This document shows, piece after piece, positions 1 through 7,127 of a DNA stretch of 9,446 nt (position 1 is the stretch's first letter; each line of letters starts with the position of its first letter). Location of the stretch: contig JAJXYW010000052.1 of NCBI GenBank assembly GCA_021780415.1, positions 1 through 9,446 on the forward strand, written 5' to 3'. The translations under genes were made by a program, and so were the position numbers. This stretch comes from Acidobacteriota bacterium. Lineage in GTDB: Bacteria > Acidobacteriota > Terriglobia > Terriglobales > Acidobacteriaceae. A model generated the notes under the pieces. That model saw nothing but the letters and a program-made list of their open reading frames with translations, was not told the origin of the DNA and searched no databases.

Positions 1-50
1 GATGCGATGTGTTGGAACCGGAGGGTCATGGTGATACGGCTGCCTTCCAT
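1..50 (-). CDS. Possible 5' end of a gene running off the left edge
   Basis: On the minus strand an ATG at 50 (with an alternative in-frame ATG at 29) opens a frame that stays open to the window edge and begins MEGSRITMTLRFQHIA. It lies 46 bases beyond the stop of the histidine kinase and on the same strand, so it would fit as the next gene of that transcription unit. No strong Shine-Dalgarno is visible before the ATG at 50; a GGAAGG lies rather far from the ATG at 29. The residues do not look like the start of a receiver domain, so this is probably not an NtrC-type partner. Only about 17 codons are visible and the call may be wrong. Confidence 0.25.
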   Translation of the reverse strand, partial: MEGSRITMTLRFQHIA

Positions 51-96
51 GGTACGCGCGGGTTGCGCGGTTGAGGGTTGGACGCGGTGGAGGGAG

Positions 97-2532
97 TCAG
101 ACGGTTGAACTGAGGTCGGGGCCCTTGAGGGGTTCGGTGTGGTTGAGTTCGTCGGGGGTGGCTTCGAGGGGTTCGGTGGCGGGGCGGAGTTCGAGGATGA
201 AGCGGGCGCCGGCGGGGAGATTTTTCTCGGCGCGGATGGAGCCGTGGTGCTCCTGCAGGATCTTGGCGGCGATGGAGAGGCCGAGGCCGGTGCCGCGCTG
301 CTTGGTGGAGAAGTAGGGGAGAAAGAGGCTCTCGCGCATCTCGTCGGTGAGGCCGGGGCCGGTGTCGGCGATGGTGAGCTCGATCATGCCGGAGGGGAGG
401 GCGCGGGATGAGATGTGGAGCTCGCGGAGGAGGCTGTCCTGCATGGCCTCGGCGGCGTTGTCGATGAGGTTGGAGAGTGCGCGCTTGAGGGCTTCGGGGT
501 CGGCGAGGACGAGGGGCAGGGTGGGGGCGAGGTTGAGGCGGACGCGGATGTTGCCGAGGCGGCCGGCGAAAAGGGCGAGGGAGCTTTCGACGATGGTGTT
601 GAGGTCGGCGGGTTGGGGGCGGGCGGCAGGGAACTCGGCAAGGGCGGAGAATTGATCGACCAGCGAGCGCATGGTTGCTACGGAGGATGAGATAACTTCG
701 GTGGAGCGCTGAATGACGGCCGGGGAGGGGGTTTCGAGGTTGCGTTCGGCGAGGAAGGCACTGAGGCGAGCGACGTGGCGGCGGATGAGTTCGGCGTTGA
801 GCGAGATGGGGGTGAGGGGGTTCTTGATCTCGTGGGCGACGCGGCGGGCGACTTCCTTCCAGGCGCTTTGCTTCTGGGCGCGGAGGAGTTCGGTGGCGTC
901 TTCGAGGACGAGGACGTAGCCGAGATGCTCGCGGCCGGAGTGCTCGAAGCTGGTGGAGGGAGATGGGCCGAGGGGTGCGGGGCCGACGGTGGGGCGGCCC
1001 TCGAGAATGGCGACGGTGGCGGAGAGATGGAGGATGCCGGTGCTGGACTGCATCTGCATCTCGGAGGAGGCGGAACTCATACGATGGGCGCGACGGAGCA
1101 GGTGGTCGAGAGCATCGACGATGTCTTCGGGGAGAACGGCGGAGAGTGGGAGGCCGATGAACTGGCGCTGGCCGCCGGGGTCGAGCATCTCGGAGAAGGC
1201 GCGGTTGGCGAGCAGGATGTGGCGATCGGCGGAGAGGGTGACGACGCCGGAGGGGATGGTCTCGATGATGGTTTCGAGCTCGGCGCGGCGGGCCTGGAGG
1301 GCCTGGTTGAGGTCGGAGAGTTGGGCGGTGGAACGCTCGGCGGTGGCGTGGGCGGTTTCGAGATCGGCGGCCATGACGTTGAAGCTGTCGACGAGTTCGC
1401 CGAGCTCTTCGGTGGCAGACTGGCCGACGCGGTGGGCGTAGTCGCCGGCGGCGATGGCCTCCATGGCGTCGGCGAGTGATTCGATGGGACGCGTGACCTG
1501 CTGGCTTAGGTTGAGCGCGAGCCAGGTGCAGGCAAAGAGGGCGAGCGCGGTGATGAGCAGCAGGAAGTCCATGTAAAGGCTGCGAATCTCGCGGCGTTCG
1601 CGGTAGAGGGTCCAGTAGGCGTCGGCGGAGTTGCGCAGACGGCGGGAGGTGGCGGAGATGCCGGGCGGAATGGGTATACCGGCGACGATGAGGCCGCCGT
1701 GCTGGAGAGCGGCGGTGGCAACGGTGTAGTCGGTGCCGGCGAGGGAGTAAAAGGACTCGTCGGTGCGCTGGGCTGCCTGCAGGATCGCTTGTTCGGTGGG
1801 GCCTTCGAGAGAGGTGGAGGCGGTCGCGGGGTGCTGATCGGGATTTTCGTCGGCGGAGGGTTCGGTGGGCTGGACGGAACGCAACTCGGATTTGCCGGAA
1901 GGGCTGGGGGGGACATGCAACGAAGCGATGGCCTGGCGGTGGCGGTAGAGGAGGACGAAGCCACCCTGGAGGGTGATCTCATGGCCTTGCAGGACGTGGT
2001 TGATCTGGTCGAGGGCCGCGGGGGACAGTGGGCGGGTGTCGTCGAGCGGTGCGTTGGCGAGTTCGCTGGCCATTGAGTCGGCTTCGGAACGCGCGTTGGC
2101 GGCGGCGTAGTGGTAGAGCTCAAGTGCCATGCTGTTGGCGTCGTCGTGCATCTGGGTGACGGGCTGGGAGAACCAGCGGTCGACAGCGCGATTCATCAGC
2201 AGGTAGCTGAAGGCGAACATGAAGACGAGGGGGACGAGCGAGACAAGAACGGCTCCCCAGAGCATGCGGGTGCGGAGACGGGTGCCGAGGACGCGGCTGC
2301 GCTGATCGGCGTAGAGCTTGAGGACGTTGCGAACCAGCAAAACCAGAACGGCGACAAAGAGCAGGAAGGCGATGACCGAGAGGCTGATGAAAACCAGCGT
2401 CTGGAGCGGGGAACTGGGATTGAGGAAGTTGAGGTTGAAGGCGTTGAGGGCGGCAAGGGAGAGGAAGAGCAGGAGCAGGCAGACGCTCAGCGTAATCACG
2501 AGGACGCGACGGCGGCTTGGTCCGACTCCCAT
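97..2532 (-). CDS. NtrY-like membrane sensor histidine kinase (HAMP-PAS-HisKA-HATPase)
   Basis: An 811-residue inner-membrane sensor kinase. Three hydrophobic segments near the N terminus (about residues 10-32, 45-67 and 90-113) are followed by a roughly 200-residue probable periplasmic sensing region and a fourth segment (about 318-341). Then come HAMP (about 342-394), PAS (about 416-540), HisKA with the phospho-acceptor in RRVAHEIKNPLTP (H567), and an HATPase with N box NLIDNAAEA (N688, N692), G1 box DTGPG (D723) and G2 box GTGLGL (747-752). This order, with membrane segments before and after the sensor, resembles NtrY. It should autophosphorylate and pass phosphate to a response regulator that is not in this window. 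The start is uncertain: ATG at 2532 puts a short basic stretch right before TM1. In-frame ATG at 2610 or GTG at 2640 would add 26 or 36 residues. None of the three has a good Shine-Dalgarno. It lies downstream of ald on the same strand. The stimulus is unknown. Confidence 0.88.
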   Translation of the reverse strand: MGVGPSRRRVLVITLSVCLLLLFLSLAALNAFNLNFLNPSSPLQTLVFISLSVIAFLLFVAVLVLLVRNVLKLYADQRSRVLGTRLRTRMLWGAVLVSLVPLVFMFAFSYLLMNRAVDRWFSQPVTQMHDDANSMALELYHYAAANARSEADSMASELANAPLDDTRPLSPAALDQINHVLQGHEITLQGGFVLLYRHRQAIASLHVPPSPSGKSELRSVQPTEPSADENPDQHPATASTSLEGPTEQAILQAAQRTDESFYSLAGTDYTVATAALQHGGLIVAGIPIPPGISATSRRLRNSADAYWTLYRERREIRSLYMDFLLLITALALFACTWLALNLSQQVTRPIESLADAMEAIAAGDYAHRVGQSATEELGELVDSFNVMAADLETAHATAERSTAQLSDLNQALQARRAELETIIETIPSGVVTLSADRHILLANRAFSEMLDPGGQRQFIGLPLSAVLPEDIVDALDHLLRRAHRMSSASSEMQMQSSTGILHLSATVAILEGRPTVGPAPLGPSPSTSFEHSGREHLGYVLVLEDATELLRAQKQSAWKEVARRVAHEIKNPLTPISLNAELIRRHVARLSAFLAERNLETPSPAVIQRSTEVISSSVATMRSLVDQFSALAEFPAARPQPADLNTIVESSLALFAGRLGNIRVRLNLAPTLPLVLADPEALKRALSNLIDNAAEAMQDSLLRELHISSRALPSGMIELTIADTGPGLTDEMRESLFLPYFSTKQRGTGLGLSIAAKILQEHHGSIRAEKNLPAGARFILELRPATEPLEATPDELNHTEPLKGPDLSSTV

Positions 2533-2655
2533 GCGAGCAAGTTTACTCGGTCCTGCGCGGACCGCGGGAGTTTGGCTTCGTATGGGGACGGAATTTTCTA
2601 CCCCACCCATGACGAGGAGGGCGTCATGAATGGGGTGCACGGCTGGAGTTGGTGC

Positions 2656-3771
2656 TTATGGATGCAGATGTTCGATGGAGGTGAAGTCGCGGTTCTGGGC
2701 GAGTGCGACGGCCTTGTAGGTGAGGAAGCCGTTGAAGGTGTTGACGCCCTCGGCGATGCCGGCATCCTCGTGAATGGCGGCACTGGCGCCGAGTCGGGCG
2801 AGCTTCAGGACGTAGGGGAAGGTGGCGTTGGTGAGGGCCAGGGTGCTGGTGTTGGGCACCGCGGCGGGCATGTTGGTGACGCAGTAGTGGACGACGCCGT
2901 CGACGACGAAGGAGGGGTCGGAGTGGGTGGTGGGGCGGGCGGTTTCGATGCAGCCACCCTGATCGATGGCGACGTCGACGATGACGGCGCCCTTGCGCAT
3001 TTTGGCGACCATGGATTTGGTGACGATCTTGGGTGCGGCGGCACCGGGGATGAGGACGCCGCCGATGACGAGGTCGGCCTGGGAGACGGCGCGCTCGACG
3101 TTGTAGGCGTTGGAGTAGAGGGTGTGGAGGCTGCCGGAGAAGATGTCGTCGAGCTCGCGCAGGCGGTTGAGGTTGAGGTCGACGAGGGTGACTTTGGCCC
3201 CCATGCCAAGAGCGACGCGGGCTGCGTTGATGCCGACGATGCCGCCGCCGATGATGCAGACGTTGCCGGGAGGAACGCCGGGGACGCCGCCGAGCAGGAC
3301 GCCGCGGCCGCCGCGCTCGGATTCAAGATAGGAGGCGCCGACCTGCACGGAGAGACGGCCTGCGACCTCGGACATGGGGGTGAGCAGGGGAAGGGCGCCG
3401 GCCTTGTCGCGCACGGTTTCGTAGGCGATGCCGGTGACCTTCTGGGCGATGAGCGCGTCGGTGAGCTCGCGGACGGGAGCGAGGTGGAGGTAGGTGAAGA
3501 GAACGAGGCCGGGGCGGAAGTAGGGGTACTCCTTCTCGACGGGCTCTTTGACCTTGACGATCATGTTGGCGGGGCCCCAGACGTCGGAGGCGTTGGCGAC
3601 GATTTCAGCGCCGACGGCCTGGTATTCCTCGTCGTGGAAGGAGGAGAGAGCGCCGGCGTGGTGCTCGATGAGAACTTTGTGGCCGGCATCGACAAGGGCT
3701 TTGGCGCCGGCTGGGGTAACGCCGACGCGGGTTTCGTGGTCTTTTACTTCCTTGGGAACACCGATGATCAT
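2656..3771 (-). CDS. ald: Alanine dehydrogenase
   Basis: A 371-residue NAD-dependent L-alanine dehydrogenase, which interconverts L-alanine with pyruvate and ammonia in the cytoplasm; the length is normal for the family. The N-terminal signature [17 protein letters not shown] is present. Expected substrate and catalytic residues can be placed: R15, K75 (IVKVKEP), H96 (YLHLAP) and D270 (VAIDQGG). The NAD-binding Rossmann motif is GGGIVG at 175-180, with the acidic D198 at the end of the second strand, as usual for NAD rather than NADP. The ATG at 3771 is preceded by AGGAG about 10 bases upstream. A TATACT hexamer further upstream could be its -10 box. It is divergent from mreB and lies 123 bases upstream of the chosen kinase start, so the two may be co-transcribed. 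Sequence appears intact. Confidence 0.97.
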   Translation of the reverse strand: MIIGVPKEVKDHETRVGVTPAGAKALVDAGHKVLIEHHAGALSSFHDEEYQAVGAEIVANASDVWGPANMIVKVKEPVEKEYPYFRPGLVLFTYLHLAPVRELTDALIAQKVTGIAYETVRDKAGALPLLTPMSEVAGRLSVQVGASYLESERGGRGVLLGGVPGVPPGNVCIIGGGIVGINAARVALGMGAKVTLVDLNLNRLRELDDIFSGSLHTLYSNAYNVERAVSQADLVIGGVLIPGAAAPKIVTKSMVAKMRKGAVIVDVAIDQGGCIETARPTTHSDPSFVVDGVVHYCVTNMPAAVPNTSTLALTNATFPYVLKLARLGASAAIHEDAGIAEGVNTFNGFLTYKAVALAQNRDFTSIEHLHP

Positions 3772-3823
3772 GCCTGAATTTCTCCTGAGGGTACTTCTAC
3801 AGCCAATATTTCAAACGTCTTCG

Positions 3824-3829
3824 AGTATA
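3824..3829 (-). promoter_or_regulatory. Candidate -10 box of ald
   Basis: The minus strand reads TATACT here, five of six matches to the sigma-70 -10 consensus, about 52 bases upstream of the ald ATG and before its AGGAG. No good -35 hexamer is found 16-18 bases upstream. The plus strand at 3826-3831 reads TATAGT and could equally serve mreB. Assigned by position and consensus only. Confidence 0.35.
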
Positions 3830-3887
3830 GTCGCCTCGGGTTCGGAGCAGGAGAGCGGCCCGCAGGTCGTACAATGGAGAAGCCGGG

Positions 3888-3917
3888 TTGAGCCAAAACC
3901 CAATTTTTCACTATCTT
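3888..3917 (+). promoter_or_regulatory. Candidate mreB promoter (TTGAGC - 18 bp - TATCTT)
   Basis: TTGAGC at 3888-3893 and TATCTT at 3912-3917 are separated by 18 bases; each matches the sigma-70 consensus at four of six positions. If used, transcription would begin near 3924, just before the ATG at 3936. That would rule out the TTG at 3888 as the mreB start. This is a consensus match with no experimental support. Confidence 0.3.
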
Positions 3918-3935
3918 AGGAAACCAATCGGTCTC

Positions 3936-5000
3936 ATGTCCTCGAAAAACTTTCAGATGCGGACCTCGCGTGTGAGCAACATGCGATCCATCTTCTCGCT
4001 GTTCTCCAGTGATCTCGCGATCGATCTTGGAACGGCCAACACGCTGGTCTTCGCGCATGGCAAGGGCATCATTGTGAATGAGCCCTCGATCATCGCCGTG
4101 AATCGAGTCACCGGCGAGGTGGAGGCCGTGGGCAAGGAAGCGAAGGAGATGCTGGGCCGCACGCCGGGCAACATCATTGCGATCAAGCCGATGAAAGATG
4201 GCGTGATCGCGGACTTCAAGCAGACCGAGAAGATGCTGAACTACTTCATCCAGAAAGCACATAACCGGAAGATGATGGTGCATCCGCGGATCGTGATCGG
4301 AGTGCCGAGCGAGATTACGCAGGTGGAAAAGCGCGCGGTCATGGACTCGGCGTATCGGGCGAAGGCGAGCGAGGTGCACCTGGTGGAGCAGGCCATGGTG
4401 GCGGCGATTGGTGCGGGGCTGCCGATTACCGAGCCGGGCGGAAACATGGTTGTGGATATTGGTGGAGGGACGACGGATATTGCGGTGATCTCGCTGGCGG
4501 GGATTGTGTACTCGCGGTCGGTGCGGATGGCCGGCAACCAGATGGACGAAGCCGTGATGACCTACCTGAAGCGGAAGTACAACCTGCTGATTGGTGAGCG
4601 GACGGCGGAACAGATCAAGATCGATATTGGATCGGCGTACCCGCTGGACAAGCCGCTGTCGATGGAGATCAAGGGACGCAACCTGATTGAGGGCGTGCCG
4701 AAGACGATTACGATCGACGACTCGGAGATTCGCGAGGCGTTGGGTGAGTGCATTGCGACGATCCTGAATGCGATTCGCGTGGCGCTGGAGCGGACGCCGC
4801 CGGAGCTATCGGCGGATATTTCCGACCGCGGCATCGTGCTGACGGGCGGCGGCGCGCTGATCAAGAATCTGGACAAGCGGATTCGCGAGGAGACGGGACT
4901 TCCGGTGACGATTGCCGATGATCCGCTGGCGAGCGTGGTGCTGGGAACAGGGAAGATGCTGTCGGACTTCAAGCTGCTGCGCAAGATCTCGATCGACTAG
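3936..5000 (+). CDS. mreB: Rod shape-determining protein MreB
   Basis: A bacterial actin homologue that forms membrane-associated filaments guiding lateral cell-wall synthesis. With the chosen start it has 354 residues. The actin-fold ATP-binding motifs are intact: DLGTANT (30-36, phosphate 1), VDIGGGTTDIAV (about 173-184, phosphate 2), GERTAEQIK (220-228) and VLTGGGALI (about 301-309, adenosine). The protein ends at a TAG at 4998-5000. The start is ambiguous. ATG 3936 has AGGAAA upstream at a long spacing. TTG 3888 has GGAGA at 7 bases. ATG 3981 gives the canonical N terminus MRSIFSLFSSDLAIDLG (339 residues, closest to typical MreB) but has no Shine-Dalgarno. The gene is divergent from ald. 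Neither mreC nor mreD follows; a terminator lies about 155 bases downstream, so mreB appears to be transcribed alone here. Confidence 0.97.
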   Translation: MSSKNFQMRTSRVSNMRSIFSLFSSDLAIDLGTANTLVFAHGKGIIVNEPSIIAVNRVTGEVEAVGKEAKEMLGRTPGNIIAIKPMKDGVIADFKQTEKMLNYFIQKAHNRKMMVHPRIVIGVPSEITQVEKRAVMDSAYRAKASEVHLVEQAMVAAIGAGLPITEPGGNMVVDIGGGTTDIAVISLAGIVYSRSVRMAGNQMDEAVMTYLKRKYNLLIGERTAEQIKIDIGSAYPLDKPLSMEIKGRNLIEGVPKTITIDDSEIREALGECIATILNAIRVALERTPPELSADISDRGIVLTGGGALIKNLDKRIREETGLPVTIADDPLASVVLGTGKMLSDFKLLRKISID

Positions 5001-5044
5001 ATTGATTATCAGTGAGTGAGCCGTGTGTCAGCGCGAGGAAACTA

Positions 5045-5100
5045 CAGGTCTCTCCGCTACGCCAAACGATAAAGCCGCTTGGCTCCGGTCGAGATGACAG
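5045..5100. repeat. Imperfect inverted repeat, possible dispersed intergenic (REP-like) element
   Basis: Between the mreB stop and its terminator lies a structured stretch. GCCAAACG (5061-5068) and CGCTTGGC (5076-5083) form an 8-bp stem with one mismatch around a 7-base loop. Outer arms carrying TCTC (about 5049-5054) and GAGA (5091-5094) extend it. The sequence style, ending CTCCGGTCGAGATGACAG, resembles short palindromic elements scattered between genes in some soil bacteria. Only one copy is present in this window, so the dispersed nature is an inference. Confidence 0.4.
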
Positions 5101-5154
5101 TACTTTTGCCGGGTCTCATTGGAAAGATACTTTACGTAAACATTGGGAACGGAT

Positions 5155-5182
5155 AAAAGAGCCGCTGCGAGCGGCTCTTTTT
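5155..5182. terminator. Bidirectional intrinsic terminator between mreB and the TlpA-like gene
   Basis: AAAAGAGCCGCT (5155-5166) pairs perfectly with AGCGGCTCTTTT (5170-5181), a 12-bp stem with a GCG loop. A T run follows on the plus strand, and the flanking A run gives a T run on the minus strand. It sits between two convergent genes, mreB (plus) and the TlpA-like gene (minus, ending at 5274), and can serve both. Confidence 0.9.
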
Positions 5183-5273
5183 ATTGCGGCGGATGTTGCG
5201 TGCGATGTTCGAGGCGGGCGACGCGTTTGATCAGGAAGACGCGTCGAGGCGATGCTGCGACCAGCGGCTTCGC

Positions 5274-5858
5274 TTAGGGATGAGACAGGAGGGTTTGCAA
5301 CTGTTGGTGCATCTTGCCGAGGTCGGTCTGGCCTTCAAACTTGGCGCGCACCTCGCCGTTGCGGTCGATGATATAAGTGACGGGCAGGCCGAGGACTCCG
5401 CCGTAGAGTTCGCCGAGAGGCGCATCGCCCATGGCGACGGGATAGTTCAAGAGGAGCCTGGTGTAGACGCTGCGCACGAGGGCCGGATCATCGTCCATGG
5501 AGATGCCGATGATTTGCAGGCCGCGTGGGCCGTACTGATGCTGCCAGGCGACGAAGCGCGGCATTTCAAGCTGGCAGGGAGCGCACCAGGTTGCCCAGAA
5601 GTTGAGCAGAACGACCTTGCCCCGGTAGGTGTTGAGGTCCAGCTTGCGGTGGTCCAGGGTGGTGCGGACAAACTCCGGGGCCTTCTTGTTGAGGAGCGTA
5701 TCGGCAGCGAGAGTTGGACGTGCGGTGCAGGCTGCGAGGCCGACCGCAGCGGCGACGAGGATGATGGCGCGCAGGGGAGAAGAGAGGCGGCCAGCCTGCG
5801 GGGGGTTGCGTGCGGCCGCGATCTTCGGGGCGATGGTTTGATTAGCGGGACGCTTCAA
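5274..5858 (-). CDS. TlpA-like thiol-disulfide lipoprotein (thioredoxin fold)
   Basis: A 194-residue exported thioredoxin-fold protein of the TlpA/ResA type. The N terminus has a basic and hydrophobic signal (about 27-43) ending in LAAC (41-44), which fits a lipobox with C44 as the lipidated residue. The redoxin domain follows: APEF at 60-63, then NFWATWCAPC with the active-site pair C92 and C95, and GLPVTYIID with the expected cis-proline P159. Such proteins reduce or exchange disulfides outside the cytoplasm, for example in cytochrome c maturation, but the partner here is unknown. The best start is TTG at 5858, because no in-frame ATG precedes the signal segment; AAAGG lies 8 bases upstream. 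This start overlaps the end of the upstream rhodanese gene by 17 bases, suggesting translational coupling. Confidence 0.88.
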   Translation of the reverse strand: MKRPANQTIAPKIAAARNPPQAGRLSSPLRAIILVAAAVGLAACTARPTLAADTLLNKKAPEFVRTTLDHRKLDLNTYRGKVVLLNFWATWCAPCQLEMPRFVAWQHQYGPRGLQIIGISMDDDPALVRSVYTRLLLNYPVAMGDAPLGELYGGVLGLPVTYIIDRNGEVRAKFEGQTDLGKMHQQLQTLLSHP

Positions 5859-6351
5859 CCGGATAGCCTTTGTCCACCCAGTCTGCGCCGAAGTTGTTGG
5901 GCAGATAGAGAACCTTCACGTTGGTGAAACCCATGGCCAGCAGTTGGTGGAACGCAGGACCGACGTTGGGGCAATGATTCCATGGGCAGCAGCCGCAGTA
6001 GAGGACGATGAGTTGCTTGCGCGAGACGGAGGCGACCCTGCTCTGCAAGGCCTGGAGGCCGGAGGGTTGCGATCCGGGGCCGGTATAAACGGAGCCAGGA
6101 ATGTGGCTTTCGGTGAAGAGAACGCGGGAACCGACCTGCAGCATGAGGGGCTTGGGTGCAGCTGCGGATTGCAGCATGTGCACCAGCGCCTCGGGCTGAA
6201 TCAACTGGGGCTGGGGAACGGAGAGGGCGCTGGCATCAGCGGGCGAGGACGTGAACTGGGCTTGGCAAGAGGATGCGCAGAAGGCGACGACGAGGGCCAA
6301 TGTCGCAAGCCCGAGAGCTGAGCGCAGACGCGGTGTAACGGAATATTTCAT
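5842..6351 (-). CDS. Exported rhodanese-like protein with CGCCPWNHC active-site region
   Basis: A 169-residue rhodanese-domain protein, probably periplasmic. The N terminus is basic then hydrophobic (about 9-25) and is followed by CASSCQAQ. That could be a signal-peptidase I site or a poor lipobox at C29. The rhodanese fold is seen in LMLQVGSRVLFTESHIPGSV (substrate-side loop) and LIVLYCGCCPWNHCPN, where C119 takes the position of the catalytic cysteine. Three extra cysteines (C121, C122, C127) crowd the active-site loop, and the usual CxxGxR motif is absent. The C terminus has LYLPNNFGADWVDKGYPVE. It may transfer sulfane sulfur or act in thiol redox chemistry; the substrate is unknown. The ATG at 6351 has GGAG 8 bases upstream. 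The gene overlaps the downstream TlpA-like gene by 17 bases, which suggests that the two proteins work together. Confidence 0.85.
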   Translation of the reverse strand: MKYSVTPRLRSALGLATLALVVAFCASSCQAQFTSSPADASALSVPQPQLIQPEALVHMLQSAAAPKPLMLQVGSRVLFTESHIPGSVYTGPGSQPSGLQALQSRVASVSRKQLIVLYCGCCPWNHCPNVGPAFHQLLAMGFTNVKVLYLPNNFGADWVDKGYPVEASR

Positions 6352-6457
6352 TGAATCATCTCCGCCCCAAGTCTAATCCAGAATGGGGGGCGGGAACTGG
6401 CGAAGCGCTCCGCGGAGATGCTGGGAGACGCTGATCTTTCAGGCTTGGTGAAGCGCG

Positions 6458-6826
6458 CTAGTGGCTGCTGACGAGCTTGGCTGCGCGGCTATAGGAGCCA
6501 AGGTTGAAGGCTCGGGTGTAGCCGATGCTCTGCAGTCGCTTGCGGGCGAGTCCGCTGCGCATGCCGCTCTGGCAATGCAGCAGCAGGATGCAGTTTTTAT
6601 CCTTCACGCGGCGGGGAAGTGCGGTCTCGATGGTGTCCAGCGGGATGTTGATCGCTTTGGGAAGATGGCCGGAGTTGAACTCGGCGGGACTGCGCACGTC
6701 GATGACCATCGCTCCGTCCTGCAGAAATGTGGGGACGTCTTTGGCCGCGACCTGGCCAGAGCGCTTCAGGAGGAAAAAGATCAGGATGATAACGGCAAGG
6801 ATGATGAGAGATGTGGTGGAACTCAT
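6458..6826 (-). CDS. Membrane-anchored single-domain rhodanese (sulfurtransferase)
   Basis: A 122-residue protein with one N-terminal membrane segment (about residues 6-20) followed by a single rhodanese domain. Recognisable parts are the DVRSPAEFNSGHLPKAINIPL signature (43-63) and the active-site loop LHCQSGMRSG, with catalytic C85 and the expected CxxGxRS pattern. Few basic residues precede the membrane segment and KR follows it, so the catalytic domain is likely on the cytoplasmic side. Family role: transfer of sulfane sulfur through a cysteine persulfide; the acceptor is unknown. The ATG at 6826 has only a weak purine stretch upstream. The gene lies 106 bases upstream of the exported rhodanese and 178 bases downstream of tRNA-Cys, all on the same strand. 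Intact. Confidence 0.9.
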   Translation of the reverse strand: MSSTTSLIILAVIILIFFLLKRSGQVAAKDVPTFLQDGAMVIDVRSPAEFNSGHLPKAINIPLDTIETALPRRVKDKNCILLLHCQSGMRSGLARKRLQSIGYTRAFNLGSYSRAAKLVSSH

Positions 6827-7004
6827 GGCTTCAACTTTCGTGTGATATGCATCGTATTTGGGTTGGAGCGTTTTCCGCGCGGCATCTGAATAACGAGGCC
6901 TGCGCAGATATCCAGGATCTGCATGTCTACAACCAGTTTAGCTTTTTGCGGGGTGCTTCGGAGGGAAGGCAACATCACCGTGGCCTGTTATCGGCTGATT
7001 TGTA

Positions 7005-7080
7005 TGGAGCACCGGATGGGATTTGAACCCATGAATACTGGTTTTGCAGACCAGCGCGTTAGCCACTTCGCCACCGGTGC
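7005..7080 (-). tRNA. tRNA-Cys (anticodon GCA), CCA end encoded
   Basis: The minus strand folds into a full cloverleaf. Acceptor GCACCGG pairs with CCGGTGC; a three-pair D stem (GCG/CGC) follows. The anticodon stem CTGGT/ACCAG carries loop CTGCAAA, whose anticodon is GCA (Cys). The T arm is ATGGG-TTCAAAT-CCCAT. The discriminator base is U73, the known cysteinyl-tRNA synthetase identity base, and the genomic sequence continues with CCA (7005-7007). The tRNA begins 47 bases after the peroxiredoxin stop on the same strand, with an inverted repeat between them, so read-through from the peroxiredoxin transcript is possible. Confidence 0.96.
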
Positions 7081-7085
7081 TCATG

Positions 7086-7121
7086 GTTCTGCCGCGCAGA
7101 AGGAGCGGCAGAACGTTCTGC
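7086..7121. repeat. Overlapping inverted repeats between peroxiredoxin gene and tRNA-Cys
   Basis: GTTCTGCCGC (7086-7095) and GCGGCAGAAC (7105-7114) form a perfect 10-bp stem with a 9-base loop. The right arm also belongs to a perfect 14-base palindrome, GCAGAACGTTCTGC (7108-7121), so two alternative hairpins share bases. On the minus strand the T run (TTTTT, 7123-7127) lies before the hairpins, not after them, so this is not a standard intrinsic terminator for the peroxiredoxin gene. It could be an RNA processing site for the tRNA precursor or a protein-binding palindrome. Confidence 0.6.
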
Positions 7122-7127
7122 GAAAAA

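Noticed and set aside
775..1479. A 234-codon open frame on the plus strand inside the kinase gene
   Set aside because: It is antisense to the HAMP-PAS-HisKA region and shows the same glycine-rich composition as a complement frame, with no domain.
2110..3777. A 555-codon open frame on the plus strand covering ald and part of the kinase gene
   Set aside because: It is antisense to two well-recognised genes, and its Gly/Asp/Val/Glu-rich, repeat-like composition is what the complement of GC-rich codons gives. It has no recognisable domain.
6408..6417. The palindrome CTCCGCGGAG between the two rhodanese genes
   Set aside because: A 10-base GC-rich palindrome is expected by chance in DNA of this composition, and nothing around it suggests an operator.
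6904..6922. A 6-bp hairpin GCAGAT/ATCTGC between tRNA-Cys and the membrane rhodanese
   Set aside because: The stem is short, without a T run or clear promoter context, so I could not assign a role.
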